Origin: Hyphomicrobiaceae bacterium
GTDB lineage: Bacteria; Pseudomonadota; Alphaproteobacteria; Rhizobiales; Hyphomicrobiaceae
DNA length: 64,000 bases
Direction of reading: 5' to 3'
Assembly: GCA_021730785.1 (NCBI GenBank)
Contig: JAKFWF010000056.1
Coordinates: 1-64,000, forward strand
In this document: piece by piece, positions 52,237 to 60,271 of the stretch
Numbering within the stretch: the first letter of the stretch is position 1
Layout of the letters: every line of letters begins with the position of its first letter
Notes under the pieces: model-generated
What the model was told of the DNA's origin: nothing
The model's input: the letters and a program-made list of their open reading frames with translations, nothing else
Database searches by the model: none
Program-made: the position numbers and the translations under genes

Positions 52237-53007
52237 TCACCGCCCGCGCTGATAGGCCCGCGCCGCCTCGCCGAACGCCCGGAACAGGGTGCTGTTGACC
52301 GGATTGGTCTGCGCCGCGTACTCCGCGTGCCATTGCACGCCGAGCGCAAAGCCCGGCGCATCAGCGATGGTGATCGCCTCGATCGTGCCATCCTCGGCCA
52401 TCCCCTCGACGATCACACGCGCGCCGCTGTCGAGAATGCCCTGCCCGTGCAGCGAGTTCACGCGGATGGACGGCAGGCCGAGCAACCGGGCGAACGTGCC
52501 CTCGGGCTTCAGCGTCACGTCGTGGCGCTCGGCGAACACGACGGTTGGGTCGGGATGGATTTCGCCGGTCGGCAGGCGCGGCATGCGGTGGTTCATGCGC
52601 CCCGGCAGTTCGCGGATCTCGGGATGCAAGCTGCCGCCGAACGCGACGTTCATCTCCTGGAAGCCGCGACAGATGCCGAACAGGGGAATGCCACGGTCGA
52701 CGCAGGCCCTGATGAGGGGCAGCGCAAGGGCGTCGCGTCGCTCATCGTAGGGCTCGTGCTTGGGATCGGGCGCGGTGCCGAAGTGGGTTGGATGCACGTT
52801 GGCCCGCGCGCCCGTAAGCAAAATGCCATCGACCAGGCCCAGCAGCGCTTCGATCTCGGTGATCTCGGGACAGGCGGCAAACATCAGCGGCATGGCGCCG
52901 GCGGCCTGGGCGACGGCGCGAAAGTTGCGCTCGCCGGTCATCTGCACGGTGAAGCGGTTCTCGACGACATGCGTGTTGCCGATCACGCCGATGACGGGCT
53001 TCTTCAT
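52237..53007 (-). CDS. gamma-glutamyl-gamma-aminobutyrate hydrolase-like (peptidase C26) protein
   Basis: A 256-residue class I glutamine-amidotransferase-fold hydrolase; AAGGATAAGGG precedes the ATG at 53007. DGILLTGARANVHPTHFG, the nucleophile in PLFGICRGFQEMN, SLHGQGI and the His-Glu pair in LGVQWHAEY define the PuuD/C26 type, which cuts gamma-glutamyl bonds. It is not PurQ despite the neighbouring pur genes. No putrescine pathway genes are adjacent. Confidence 0.9.
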   Translation of the reverse strand: MKKPVIGVIGNTHVVENRFTVQMTGERNFRAVAQAAGAMPLMFAACPEITEIEALLGLVDGILLTGARANVHPTHFGTAPDPKHEPYDERRDALALPLIRACVDRGIPLFGICRGFQEMNVAFGGSLHPEIRELPGRMNHRMPRLPTGEIHPDPTVVFAERHDVTLKPEGTFARLLGLPSIRVNSLHGQGILDSGARVIVEGMAEDGTIEAITIADAPGFALGVQWHAEYAAQTNPVNSTLFRAFGEAARAYQRGR

Positions 53008-53555
53008 CTGCCCTTATCCTTTTAAACGCGCGGATCGCTGGTGATATGGTCAAGCCGCCGCAGCGCCTCGTCCAAGGTCGGGCAGGGCGGTGCACGTTTG
53101 CAGCGATCGCAATCGAACATAGACGGCCGCTCCTGGACATTGGGCATCGCGAGACCCGCCATTCTTGCTGGCCGCGCAGGGGCTGGTCAATCGCATTCCA
53201 GGCGTGGCCCAGGAGAATTGCATGGACAATTCCTCGGCACCGCTCTCTTGGTTTTCCCTCTCTGCCCCTTGCGGGGGAGGCCGGGGTGGGGCGTGTCAAG
53301 CCGCTGGGTTCGCGCGGGAGAAAGTACATGCCACCTGCTGTGCCAAGGGCTCGTGCATGCGATGCCCTGCGATGGCCGGTGGAGGGCAAAACCATCAATG
53401 CAGTGGCCGGTGCAGCTCAACGAGCCCCAAATGACCTGACACTGGCGCTTGCGTGCATTTACTCTGGAACGGTTTTTGCCGGCTGATCGGCAAGAATTGT
53501 ACGTGGCGAAATGGCGGCGCTATTGCAACCGACGGGTTATGCGCTCACCAGCCAC
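53008..53555. other. 548-base intergenic stretch without a recognisable gene
   Basis: Between the C26 hydrolase gene and purS. Both strands give low-quality short frames without family signatures. The only structured part is the C/G-rich repeat-like stretch at 53256-53291. No purQ fragment could be recognised. Confidence 0.45.
53256..53291. repeat. C/G-rich hairpin resembling a dispersed intergenic repeat
   Basis: The stretch around CTGCCCCTTGCGGGGGAGG, then GGGGTGGGGC, has a CCCCttgcGGGG stem and looks like the dispersed intergenic repeats common in proteobacterial genomes. Only one copy was noticed in this window, so the assignment is by resemblance. Confidence 0.35.
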
Positions 53556-53798
53556 CTATCGCACCAGCTCGAATGCGTAATTCTCGATCACCATGTTGGC
53601 GAGCAGCTCGCGGCACATTTTCTCGACCGTGGCGCGCGCCTTCGCCTCGTCGGTCTCAGCGAGTTCCACCTCGATGAACTTGCCCTGGCGCACGTCGCCG
53701 ACGCCGCTAATGCCGAGGTGACCCAGCGCGCCCTGGATCGCCTTGCCTTGCGGATCGAGCACACCGTTCTTGAGGGTGATTTTGATGTGGGCTTTCAT
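53556..53798 (-). CDS. purS: phosphoribosylformylglycinamidine synthase subunit PurS
   Basis: An 80-residue protein from the ATG at 53798: KAHIKITLKNGVLDPQGKAI, LGISGVGDVRQGKFIEVEL and the C-terminal MVIENYAFEL are the PurS pattern. It is the small structural subunit that couples PurQ and PurL in the fourth step of purine synthesis. It follows purC, as is usual, but purQ and purL do not follow in this window. Confidence 0.95.
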   Translation of the reverse strand: MKAHIKITLKNGVLDPQGKAIQGALGHLGISGVGDVRQGKFIEVELAETDEAKARATVEKMCRELLANMVIENYAFELVR

Positions 53799-53804
53799 GG
53801 AAAC

Positions 53805-53836
53805 TCGTGAGGTCGTGAGGTCGTGAGGTCGTGAGG
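53805..53836. repeat. four tandem copies of TCGTGAGG
   Basis: The 8-base unit TCGTGAGG is repeated four times without interruption, immediately upstream of the purS start on the minus strand, in the purC-purS gap. It shifts the ribosome-site region of purS and could vary in copy number by slippage. Confidence 0.75.
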
Positions 53837-53877
53837 CATGGTGATCCACCACTCACGATCTCACGCCTGCACTGCAG

Positions 53878-54663
53878 TTAATTCGGCTTCGTACCATTGC
53901 TCGTCACCAGCACCGGGCCGGCGCCCTTGGGCGGGCGGTTCTCGGTCAGCACGCCCAGGCGACGGGCTACTTCCTGGTAGGCTTCCAGCACGCCGCCGAG
54001 GTCGCGGCGGAAGCGGTCCTTGTCGAGCTTGTTGGCGGTGGCGACGTCCCACAGGCGGCAGCAGTCCGGGCTGATCTCGTCGGCCAGGATGATGCGCATC
54101 TGATCGTTCTCCCAATGCCGACCGAACTCGACCTTGAAGTCGATCAGGCGGATGCCGATGCCCAGGAACAGGCCGACCAGGAAGTCGTTGATGCGCAGCG
54201 CAAGGCTCATGACCTCGTCGATTTCCTGCGGTGTCGCCCAGCCGAACGCGGTGATGTGCTCCTCCGACACCATGGGATCGTTGAGCTTGTCGGCCTTGTA
54301 GTAGAACTCGATGATCGAGCGCGGCAGGGCGGTCCCCTCCTCGAGCCCGAGACGGGTTGCGAGTGAGCCGGCAGCGACGTTGCGCACGACGACCTCGAGC
54401 GGGATGATCTCCACTTCGCGGATCAGCTGTTCGCGCATGTTCATGCGGCGCATGAAGTGGGTTGGCACGCCGATCTCGCCGAGCTTGACGAAGATGTACT
54501 CGGAGATGCGGTTGTTGAGCACACCCTTGCCTTCGATCAGCGCGTGTTTCTTGGCGTTGAAAGCAGTCGCGTCATCCTTGAAATGCTGAATGAGGGTGCC
54601 GGGTTCCGGTCCCTCGTACAGCACCTTGGCCTTGCCTTCGTAGATGCGGCGGCGCTTGTTCAT
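53878..54663 (-). CDS. purC: phosphoribosylaminoimidazole-succinocarboxamide synthase
   Basis: A 261-residue SAICAR synthase from the ATG at 54663, with AAGGAAG upstream. [43 protein letters not shown] and [10 protein letters not shown] are family signatures. It ligates aspartate to CAIR with ATP in purine synthesis. A 79-base gap with a short tandem repeat separates it from purS, probably the same transcript. Confidence 0.96.
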   Translation of the reverse strand: MNKRRRIYEGKAKVLYEGPEPGTLIQHFKDDATAFNAKKHALIEGKGVLNNRISEYIFVKLGEIGVPTHFMRRMNMREQLIREVEIIPLEVVVRNVAAGSLATRLGLEEGTALPRSIIEFYYKADKLNDPMVSEEHITAFGWATPQEIDEVMSLALRINDFLVGLFLGIGIRLIDFKVEFGRHWENDQMRIILADEISPDCCRLWDVATANKLDKDRFRRDLGGVLEAYQEVARRLGVLTENRPPKGAGPVLVTSNGTKPN

Positions 54664-54969
54664 CACCGGTCTTCCTTTGAGGCGTCTTGCGCAGTTCTCG
54701 TGCCAGAGGTTTTTCGTCGCCGCAGTATTTTGCGGTTGCGAAGCCCCGAGATCTTTTCAAGTCTGGACCCTAGCTGAACAAGGGGGGCGACACAATGTTA
54801 ACGGTTGTGGCCGCACTGCATGACTGCTGCCGTGCCTTGGAAGTCGCCGATTGCGATTGCGGCGCCTATGGCAGGCACGATATCAAGGCGTGGAAGTGGT
54901 CGGCATGCAGTCGTCAAAAGATACCGCGCAGGCCATGCAAGCAACGCGTAGTCCTCATCGGAGAATAAC
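54664..54969. other. intergenic region between divergent purC and the zeta-subunit gene
   Basis: About 300 bases that must hold two outward promoters. No coding frame or RNA gene was recognised, and no clear -10/-35 pair stands out. Confidence 0.4.
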
Positions 54970-55296
54970 ATGACGGGTTTCGACAGTCGCCAGAAAGCTT
55001 TCGAAAATAAATTCGCCCATGACGCCGACTTGAAGTTCAAAGCTGAATCGCGTCGCAATAAAATGCTTGCCGAGTGGGCCGCAGCAAAGATGGGCATGAC
55101 GGGCTCGGCTGTCGAAGACTACGTCAAAGCTGTTCGTAAGGCCGATCTTGCCGAAAAGGGCGATGACGATGTCTTGCGCAAGGTGGCCAAGGACTTGGCC
55201 GACAAGGGCGTGAAGGTCTCGGACGCCGATATGCGCAAACAGATGGATGAGTTCCTGGCAACCGCAGTGCAGCAGATCGAGTCGTCCAAAACTTGA
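54970..55296 (+). CDS. F1F0-ATPase inhibitor zeta subunit (DUF1476)
   Basis: A 108-residue helical protein from the ATG at 54970 with GGAG upstream. FDSRQKAFENKFAHDADLKFKAESRRNKMLAEWAA and YVKAVRKADLAEKGDDDVLRKV match DUF1476, the zeta subunit of alphaproteobacterial ATP synthases. Its N-terminal helix enters the F1 catalytic interface and blocks ATP hydrolysis. It is the best taxonomic marker in the window. Confidence 0.92.
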   Translation: MTGFDSRQKAFENKFAHDADLKFKAESRRNKMLAEWAAAKMGMTGSAVEDYVKAVRKADLAEKGDDDVLRKVAKDLADKGVKVSDADMRKQMDEFLATAVQQIESSKT

Positions 55297-55299
55297 GGC

Positions 55300-55863
55300 T
55301 CAACCCGCCGTTTCGAGCTGCTTCAAGAACCAGCCGAGGCGCATGAGCCCCTCAGGCCACGGGCCGTGGCCTGAGTCGCTGTTGACGTGCCCGACCTCGC
55401 CGGCCTCGATGAAGGCCGAACCCCAGGCCGTGGCAAACTCACGAGCACGTTCGAGTGCGCAATAGGGATCGTTGGTGGATGCCACGAGGCATGACCGAAA
55501 CGGCAGCTGGCCGAGGGGCACGGGGTCAAAGCCGCCGTGCCTTGCTGGCCAGATGTTGCTTTGGGTGAGGTCAGGCGCGGCGACCAGCAGGGCGCCGGCG
55601 ACGATCCCTGCCGGCAGTTTGGTTGCGGCATGGGCGGTGGCCGATACGCCCAAACTATGAGCGACCAGTATGACCGGCCGAGACGCCCGCGCCACCGCCT
55701 GGACAATGTTGCCGACCCAATCGCCGATCATCGGCGTTTCCCAGTCTGCCTGCTCGACCCGGCGCGCGTTTCTGATCTTGCGCTCCCACCGGGACTGCCA
55801 ATGGTCCGGCCCGGAGTTGGACAAGCCGGGAATGATGAGAATGTCGATATCGGCGATTTTCAT
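55300..55863 (-). CDS. RBBP9/YdeN-family alpha/beta hydrolase
   Basis: A 187-residue small hydrolase: LIIPGLSNSGPDHWQSRWE at the N-terminus, the nucleophile in LVAHSLGVS, an acidic residue in STNDPYC and His in SGHGPWPEGL. These features are those of the RBBP9/YdeN family of serine hydrolases. It ends three bases from the convergent zeta-subunit gene. Substrate unknown. Confidence 0.9.
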   Translation of the reverse strand: MKIADIDILIIPGLSNSGPDHWQSRWERKIRNARRVEQADWETPMIGDWVGNIVQAVARASRPVILVAHSLGVSATAHAATKLPAGIVAGALLVAAPDLTQSNIWPARHGGFDPVPLGQLPFRSCLVASTNDPYCALERAREFATAWGSAFIEAGEVGHVNSDSGHGPWPEGLMRLGWFLKQLETAG

Positions 55864-55872
55864 GGGAACGGC

Positions 55873-56439
55873 TCAGGAATGGCCGATGCCGAGGTACAAC
55901 TCGGCCAATGGAATCGTAACGCCGAGATGATCGATCACGAGCTGCGCCGTGCGGCCAGCGATTTCGACCGGATCAGATGGAAATTTGCCATCGGTGTTGC
56001 GCTGCCAAACCCACAGGATCGGCTCGTCCTGACTGGCCACGATGTAGGCTTGCAGAGACTGCAGCGCCGTATACTCGCCGAGCTTGATGTTCAAGTCCCG
56101 CACGACTGACGACGGGGATAATACCTCGACCAGCACGACCGGGTCTTTAGCCGCCAGAGCCTTCGTATCTTGGCCGGTTCTCTCGACAAGTACATCCGGA
56201 TAACGAACACTGTCGGTGATCTCGACAGCGAGGTCGGTCGGGCATACGTTCCAAACAGTGTCATCGAGCCTGTTGCCGAACGCCCTGGCAACTCGGCCGA
56301 CAAGCATCGAATGCCCACGCGATCCCCAGGTCATCTGCTCTACGACGCGGCCCCGCTCCAGCTCGAAACGTCCCTCCTGTCCCTGCACCCACTGCAGGAA
56401 CGCGGCGTTACTCATTTGGAGATCGAGGGGCGCGTTCAT
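55873..56439 (-). CDS. Uma2-family (DUF820) endonuclease-like protein
   Basis: A 188-residue protein from the ATG at 56439; no strong ribosome site was seen. The PD-(D/E)xK-like core is visible in VRYPDVLVE and DPVVLVEVLSPSSVVRDLNIKLGEY. Uma2 proteins are restriction-endonuclease-fold proteins of unclear role, often in many copies and sometimes mobile. It lies between purB and a small hydrolase gene. Confidence 0.88.
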   Translation of the reverse strand: MNAPLDLQMSNAAFLQWVQGQEGRFELERGRVVEQMTWGSRGHSMLVGRVARAFGNRLDDTVWNVCPTDLAVEITDSVRYPDVLVERTGQDTKALAAKDPVVLVEVLSPSSVVRDLNIKLGEYTALQSLQAYIVASQDEPILWVWQRNTDGKFPSDPVEIAGRTAQLVIDHLGVTIPLAELYLGIGHS

Positions 56440-56470
56440 GGGCGAAGCATAGCAGTGCCTGTTGGAGCCG

Positions 56471-57772
56471 TCATCCAAACACGCGGGCGAAGATCGTATT
56501 CACGTGCTTGGTGTGATAGCCGAGGTCGAACAGGGCTGCGAGGTCGGCCGGCTTCAGCTTGGCTGCCACGTCCGTGTCGGCCTTGAGCAGGGTGAGGAAG
56601 TCGCCCTCGCCGCGCCACACCGGCATCGCGTTGCGCTGCACGAAGGCATAGGCGTCCTCGCGCGACACGCCCTTCTGGGTCAACGCGAGCATCACCCGCT
56701 GCGAGTGAATGAGCCCGCCGAGCCGGTCAAGATTCTTTTTCATGTTCTCAGGATACACCACCAGCTTCTCGATCACCCCGGCCATGCGGTGCAGCGCGAA
56801 GTCGAGCGTGATCGTGGCATCCGGGCCGATCATGCGCTCGACGCTGGAATGCGAGATGTCGCGCTCGTGCCAGAGGGCCACATTCTCCATGGCCGGCAGC
56901 GCGTAAGACCGCACCATGCGGGCAAGCCCGGTCAAGTTTTCGGTCAGCACGGGATTGCGCTTGTGCGGCATGGCGGACGAGCCCTTCTGTCCTTCCGAGA
57001 AGAACTCCTCCGCCTCATAGACTTCCGAGCGCTGCAGATGGCGGATCTCGATGCTGAGCCGTTCGATCGAGGATGCGACCACTGCCAGCGTCGCGAAGTA
57101 CATGGCGTGCCGGTCGCGCGGGATCACCTGGGTCGATATCGGCTCCGGCATCAGGCCGAGCTTGGTTGCGACATATGCTTCGACCCGGGGATCGATGTTG
57201 GCGAAGGTGCCGACCGCGCCGGAAATGGCGCACGTCGCCACTTCCGCTCGGGCGAGGACCAGCCTGGAGCGGGCGCGCGTGAACTCGGCATAGGCCTGCG
57301 CGAGCTTCAAGCCGAACGTCACCGGCTCGGCGTGGATGCCATGGCTGCGGCCGATGGTCGGCGTCATTTTGTGCTCGAAGGCGCGGGTCTTAAGCGCGGC
57401 TAAGAGCCGGTCGACGCCGGCCAACAGCAGGTCGCTCGCCCGCACCAGCTGCACGTTGAGGCACGTATCCAGCACGTCGGACGAGGTCATCCCCTGGTGT
57501 ATGAAGCGGGCATCGTCGCCGACGAACTCGGCCAAGTGCGTCAGGAACGCGATCACATCGTGTTTGGTCACGCGCTCGATGGCGTCGATTTTGGCGGCAT
57601 CAAAAGCGACGACACTGCCCTTGGCCCAGATCGTTTCGGCGGCACTCTTGGGGATCATGCCGATGTCGGCCATGGCGGTCGCCGCATGCGCCTCGATCTC
57701 GAACCAGATGCGATAGCGCGCCTCGGGCTCCCAGATCGCGACCATCTCGGGGCGGCTGTAACGCGGGATCAT
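56471..57772 (-). CDS. purB: adenylosuccinate lyase
   Basis: A 433-residue fumarase/aspartase-superfamily enzyme from the ATG at 57772 (MIPRYSRPEM). The superfamily signature GSSAMPHKRNP, the HQGMTSSDVLDT segment and RSHGIHAEPVTFG identify PurB. It removes fumarate from SAICAR and from adenylosuccinate in purine synthesis. Together with purC and purS it makes a loose purine cluster on this strand. Confidence 0.97.
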   Translation of the reverse strand: MIPRYSRPEMVAIWEPEARYRIWFEIEAHAATAMADIGMIPKSAAETIWAKGSVVAFDAAKIDAIERVTKHDVIAFLTHLAEFVGDDARFIHQGMTSSDVLDTCLNVQLVRASDLLLAGVDRLLAALKTRAFEHKMTPTIGRSHGIHAEPVTFGLKLAQAYAEFTRARSRLVLARAEVATCAISGAVGTFANIDPRVEAYVATKLGLMPEPISTQVIPRDRHAMYFATLAVVASSIERLSIEIRHLQRSEVYEAEEFFSEGQKGSSAMPHKRNPVLTENLTGLARMVRSYALPAMENVALWHERDISHSSVERMIGPDATITLDFALHRMAGVIEKLVVYPENMKKNLDRLGGLIHSQRVMLALTQKGVSREDAYAFVQRNAMPVWRGEGDFLTLLKADTDVAAKLKPADLAALFDLGYHTKHVNTIFARVFG

Positions 57773-57895
57773 GAATGGCCTCGTTCTGGTCTGGAATGAC
57801 AAACGTGCCGTAGCATTGGTTGCGCGTTGCAGCAAAGCGCGGACACGCTATGGTGGCTGCCTGTTCCCCCCTTTATCACTCCGGATGTATCTGAA

Positions 57896-59140
57896 ATGAA
57901 AGCCGATTGTATCGTCCTGGGCGCCGGCATGGTCGGCATTTCTGCCGGCATCCACTTGTTGAAGCGCGGCCGCTCGGTCATCCTGGTCGACCGGCGGGGC
58001 GCCGCCGAAGAAACGTCCTATGGCAACACCGGCATCATCCAGACCGAAGCGATCATGCCCTATGCCTTTCCGCGGCAACTCAAGAAACTGATGACCTATA
58101 GCGTCAACGGCGCGCCGGAAGCGAACTGGCACTACAGTGCACTCGCCCATCTGGCGCCGAGCCTTTACCAGTACTGGCGCAACAGCTCGCCGGACAAGGT
58201 CGCGGCCGCTTCGCGCGCGTTCCGGCCGTTGGCTTCGCTGTGCCTTGCCGAGCACGAGGCGTTGGCGAACCACGCCGGCGTCGACGGCATGATGCGCCGC
58301 ACGGGATATCTGCGGCTGTTTCGCGAGCAGAGCGCGCTGGATGCGGCAATCCAAACCGACGCGAAGCTGCGCGACACGTTTGGCGTCAAGTTCGAAACGC
58401 TTGATGCAGCCGGCGTGCGTGCACTGGAGCCGCATATCGAGGGCCCGATCGTCGGCGGCATTTTGATGCCGGAGCCGGTCAGCATCGGCGATCCGGGGCG
58501 TCTGGGCAAAGCCTATGCGGCGCTTTTCCTGAAGCTCGGCGGCCGCATGATGACGGGCGATGCCCGCACGCTTGCCCGCTCGCCCGGTGGCTGGTCGATC
58601 GGCAATGTCGATGGGCCGATCGAGGCGCGCGACGTGGTGATTGCGCTGGGCGCTTGGTCCGACGATGTGCTCGGCACGCAGGGGATCAAGGTGCCGCTGT
58701 TCGTGAAGCGCGGCTATCACATGCACTTCAAGCCGCGGGGCAATGCCTCGCTGGCGCGGCCGATCCTCGATGTGTCGGGCGGCTATTGCTTGACGCCGAT
58801 GACCAAGGGCATTCGCCTGACGACGGGCGCCGAGTTCACCTGGCGCGATGCCGAGCCGACGCCCGTGCAACTGCGCAAGGTCGAGCCGATGGCGCGGGAA
58901 ATCCTGCCCCTCGCCGAGAAGGTCGATCCGGAGCCGTGGCTCGGCCGTCGCCCGTGCCTGCCCGACATGGTGCCGATGATCGGTCCCGTGGTCGGCAAGA
59001 AGGGGCTGTGGGCCGACTTCGGTCACCAGCATTGGGGCTTCACGCTCGGCCCCGTCACCGGCCGCCTGCTCGCCGAGATGATGACCGGCGAAGCGACCTT
59101 CACCGACCCGTTCCCTTACCGCACCGACCGGTTCAGTTGA
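57896..59140 (+). CDS. DadA-like FAD-dependent oxidoreductase (DAO family)
   Basis: A 414-residue flavoprotein from the ATG at 57896. CIVLGAGMVGISAGIHLLKRG binds FAD, followed by ETSYGNTGIIQTEAIMPYAFP as in D-amino-acid dehydrogenases, and the C-terminal GLWADFGHQHWGFTLGPVTGRLLAE. It probably oxidises a D-amino acid or related amine and passes electrons to the respiratory chain. It is divergent from purB and unlinked to other amino-acid genes. Confidence 0.9.
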   Translation: MKADCIVLGAGMVGISAGIHLLKRGRSVILVDRRGAAEETSYGNTGIIQTEAIMPYAFPRQLKKLMTYSVNGAPEANWHYSALAHLAPSLYQYWRNSSPDKVAAASRAFRPLASLCLAEHEALANHAGVDGMMRRTGYLRLFREQSALDAAIQTDAKLRDTFGVKFETLDAAGVRALEPHIEGPIVGGILMPEPVSIGDPGRLGKAYAALFLKLGGRMMTGDARTLARSPGGWSIGNVDGPIEARDVVIALGAWSDDVLGTQGIKVPLFVKRGYHMHFKPRGNASLARPILDVSGGYCLTPMTKGIRLTTGAEFTWRDAEPTPVQLRKVEPMAREILPLAEKVDPEPWLGRRPCLPDMVPMIGPVVGKKGLWADFGHQHWGFTLGPVTGRLLAEMMTGEATFTDPFPYRTDRFS

Positions 59141-59157
59141 GGGGCGGGGTGAATTGC

Positions 59158-59190
59158 CGATTGGACGCCAGGCATTGGCTCATCCAATCG
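59158..59190. promoter_or_regulatory. inverted repeat upstream of the nucleotidyltransferase pair
   Basis: CGATTGGA (59158-59165) and TCCAATCG (59183-59190) are exact reverse complements, 26 bases upstream of the start at 59216. Position and symmetry suit an operator for autoregulation of the two-gene module; an RNA hairpin is the alternative. Confidence 0.4.
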
Positions 59191-59215
59191 AGGACTTTGT
59201 GCTAAGCTTGGCTAA

Positions 59216-59860
59216 ATGCTGACACAAGAAGACATTCACGACGCTTTCACCGAGCTTGCCGGCATGGCCAGCCGCGAAGGCAAGGTAATCGAAATTGCAG
59301 TCTATCGCGGGTCTGCACTGCTGCTCGCTTCGAATTTCCGCATTGCCACTCAGGACGTTGATGCTGTCGCAGTCGCGGACCAAACCTTGATAAATCGGTT
59401 CGCGACTGAGATCGCGGCGACACGAGGGTGGCCGGCCGACTGGCTCAATGATGGCGTGCGCACCTACCTGTCGCCGAACGTCGATGGTTTGGCGCAACAC
59501 CACGAATTGTTCCGTTCGTACCCCGATGACGCATCTCCCGGCTTGCGCGTGTTCGTGCCTGCGCCCGGCTATTTGCTGGCAATGAAGCTGATGGCCATGC
59601 GAATCGATACGACGACGGGCCAGAAGGACTTGCCGGACATCCTGAATTTGATCGATGTGGTCGGCGTCACGCAGAAGAACGAATTGATGACGTTCGCACA
59701 GTCATTTTATCCCGAGGCACGCGTAAGCCCCCAGGTCATCCTCGGCATCGAAGCTCTATGGCGCGAGCGCGCCGGCCGCCAGAAGCCATCAGTTCAGCAA
59801 CCCCAGGACCCCGATGAACCGCCCCGCTACCTTGGCAGAAGTGGCTCAACGCCGCAGTGA
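59216..59860 (+). CDS. nucleotidyltransferase-fold protein (AbiEii/DUF6036-like)
   Basis: A 214-residue protein. IAVYRGSALLLASNFRIATQDVDAVAV (about residues 27-53) has the GS and DxD arrangement of MNT-type nucleotidyltransferases, and AMKLMAMRIDTTTGQKDLPDILNL is the following helical segment of AbiEii-like proteins. Such enzymes act as toxins by adding nucleotides to tRNA or other targets. The first glycine pair is RGSA rather than GGSA. It overlaps the next gene by 47 bases, which suggests a coupled module. Confidence 0.72.
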   Translation: MLTQEDIHDAFTELAGMASREGKVIEIAVYRGSALLLASNFRIATQDVDAVAVADQTLINRFATEIAATRGWPADWLNDGVRTYLSPNVDGLAQHHELFRSYPDDASPGLRVFVPAPGYLLAMKLMAMRIDTTTGQKDLPDILNLIDVVGVTQKNELMTFAQSFYPEARVSPQVILGIEALWRERAGRQKPSVQQPQDPDEPPRYLGRSGSTPQ

Positions 59861-60209
59861 CGGCGAGGATTTTGGTCCACTGGTAGCCGAATTCCTCGAC
59901 ACATTTTATGCCGCCGTGAAGCGCGGCGCGGCGGCGCCGTTGATCTGCGACGAACCCGTCGCTCTCAGTGATATCAACGAGCATGCCCTGCTGGGCGCGG
60001 TCGGTGAGCATCTGGCCCGTCGCTGGTTGTTGCCAATCCCCGACTGGACGAACGATGCTACGCGCTTCCTGGTACGGCCGCATTTCACAACGCCGCTCGA
60101 CGGCTTTAAAGCGGTGATGAACGCGCAGAGCCCGCTCGCCTTCCGTCGGCGCCTGATTTTCACCGAAGCGGAGCCGCTGCGCCGGGCGCGAATGCCGGTT
60201 CGGGCATAA
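59814..60209 (+). CDS. hypothetical partner of the nucleotidyltransferase
   Basis: A 131-residue protein with AGGACC before the ATG at 59814. It starts MNRPATLAEVAQRRSDGEDF and has LVAEFLDTFYAAVKRG and HLARRWLLPIPDWTND; I do not recognise a family. The 47-base overlap with the upstream gene makes it the likely second component, perhaps the neutralising partner. No helix-turn-helix is evident. Confidence 0.65.
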   Translation: MNRPATLAEVAQRRSDGEDFGPLVAEFLDTFYAAVKRGAAAPLICDEPVALSDINEHALLGAVGEHLARRWLLPIPDWTNDATRFLVRPHFTTPLDGFKAVMNAQSPLAFRRRLIFTEAEPLRRARMPVRA

Positions 60210-60220
60210 CGGTGACAGTT

Positions 60221-60245
60221 ACCGATTCGATTGGTGGCAATCGGT
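60221..60245. terminator. weak stem-loop between convergent genes
   Basis: ACCGATT (60221-60227) pairs with AATCGGT (60239-60245) across an 11-base loop, between the nucleotidyltransferase module and pheT. No T run follows, so its role as terminator is uncertain. Confidence 0.3.
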
Positions 60246-60271
60246 CGTTGTCCGCCTGTGCGATGAGCCAG

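Noticed and set aside
52237-53007. purQ next to purS
   Set aside because: The protein is a glutamine-amidotransferase-fold hydrolase, but its GICRGFQEMN motif and overall pattern are those of peptidase C26/PuuD, not PurQ.
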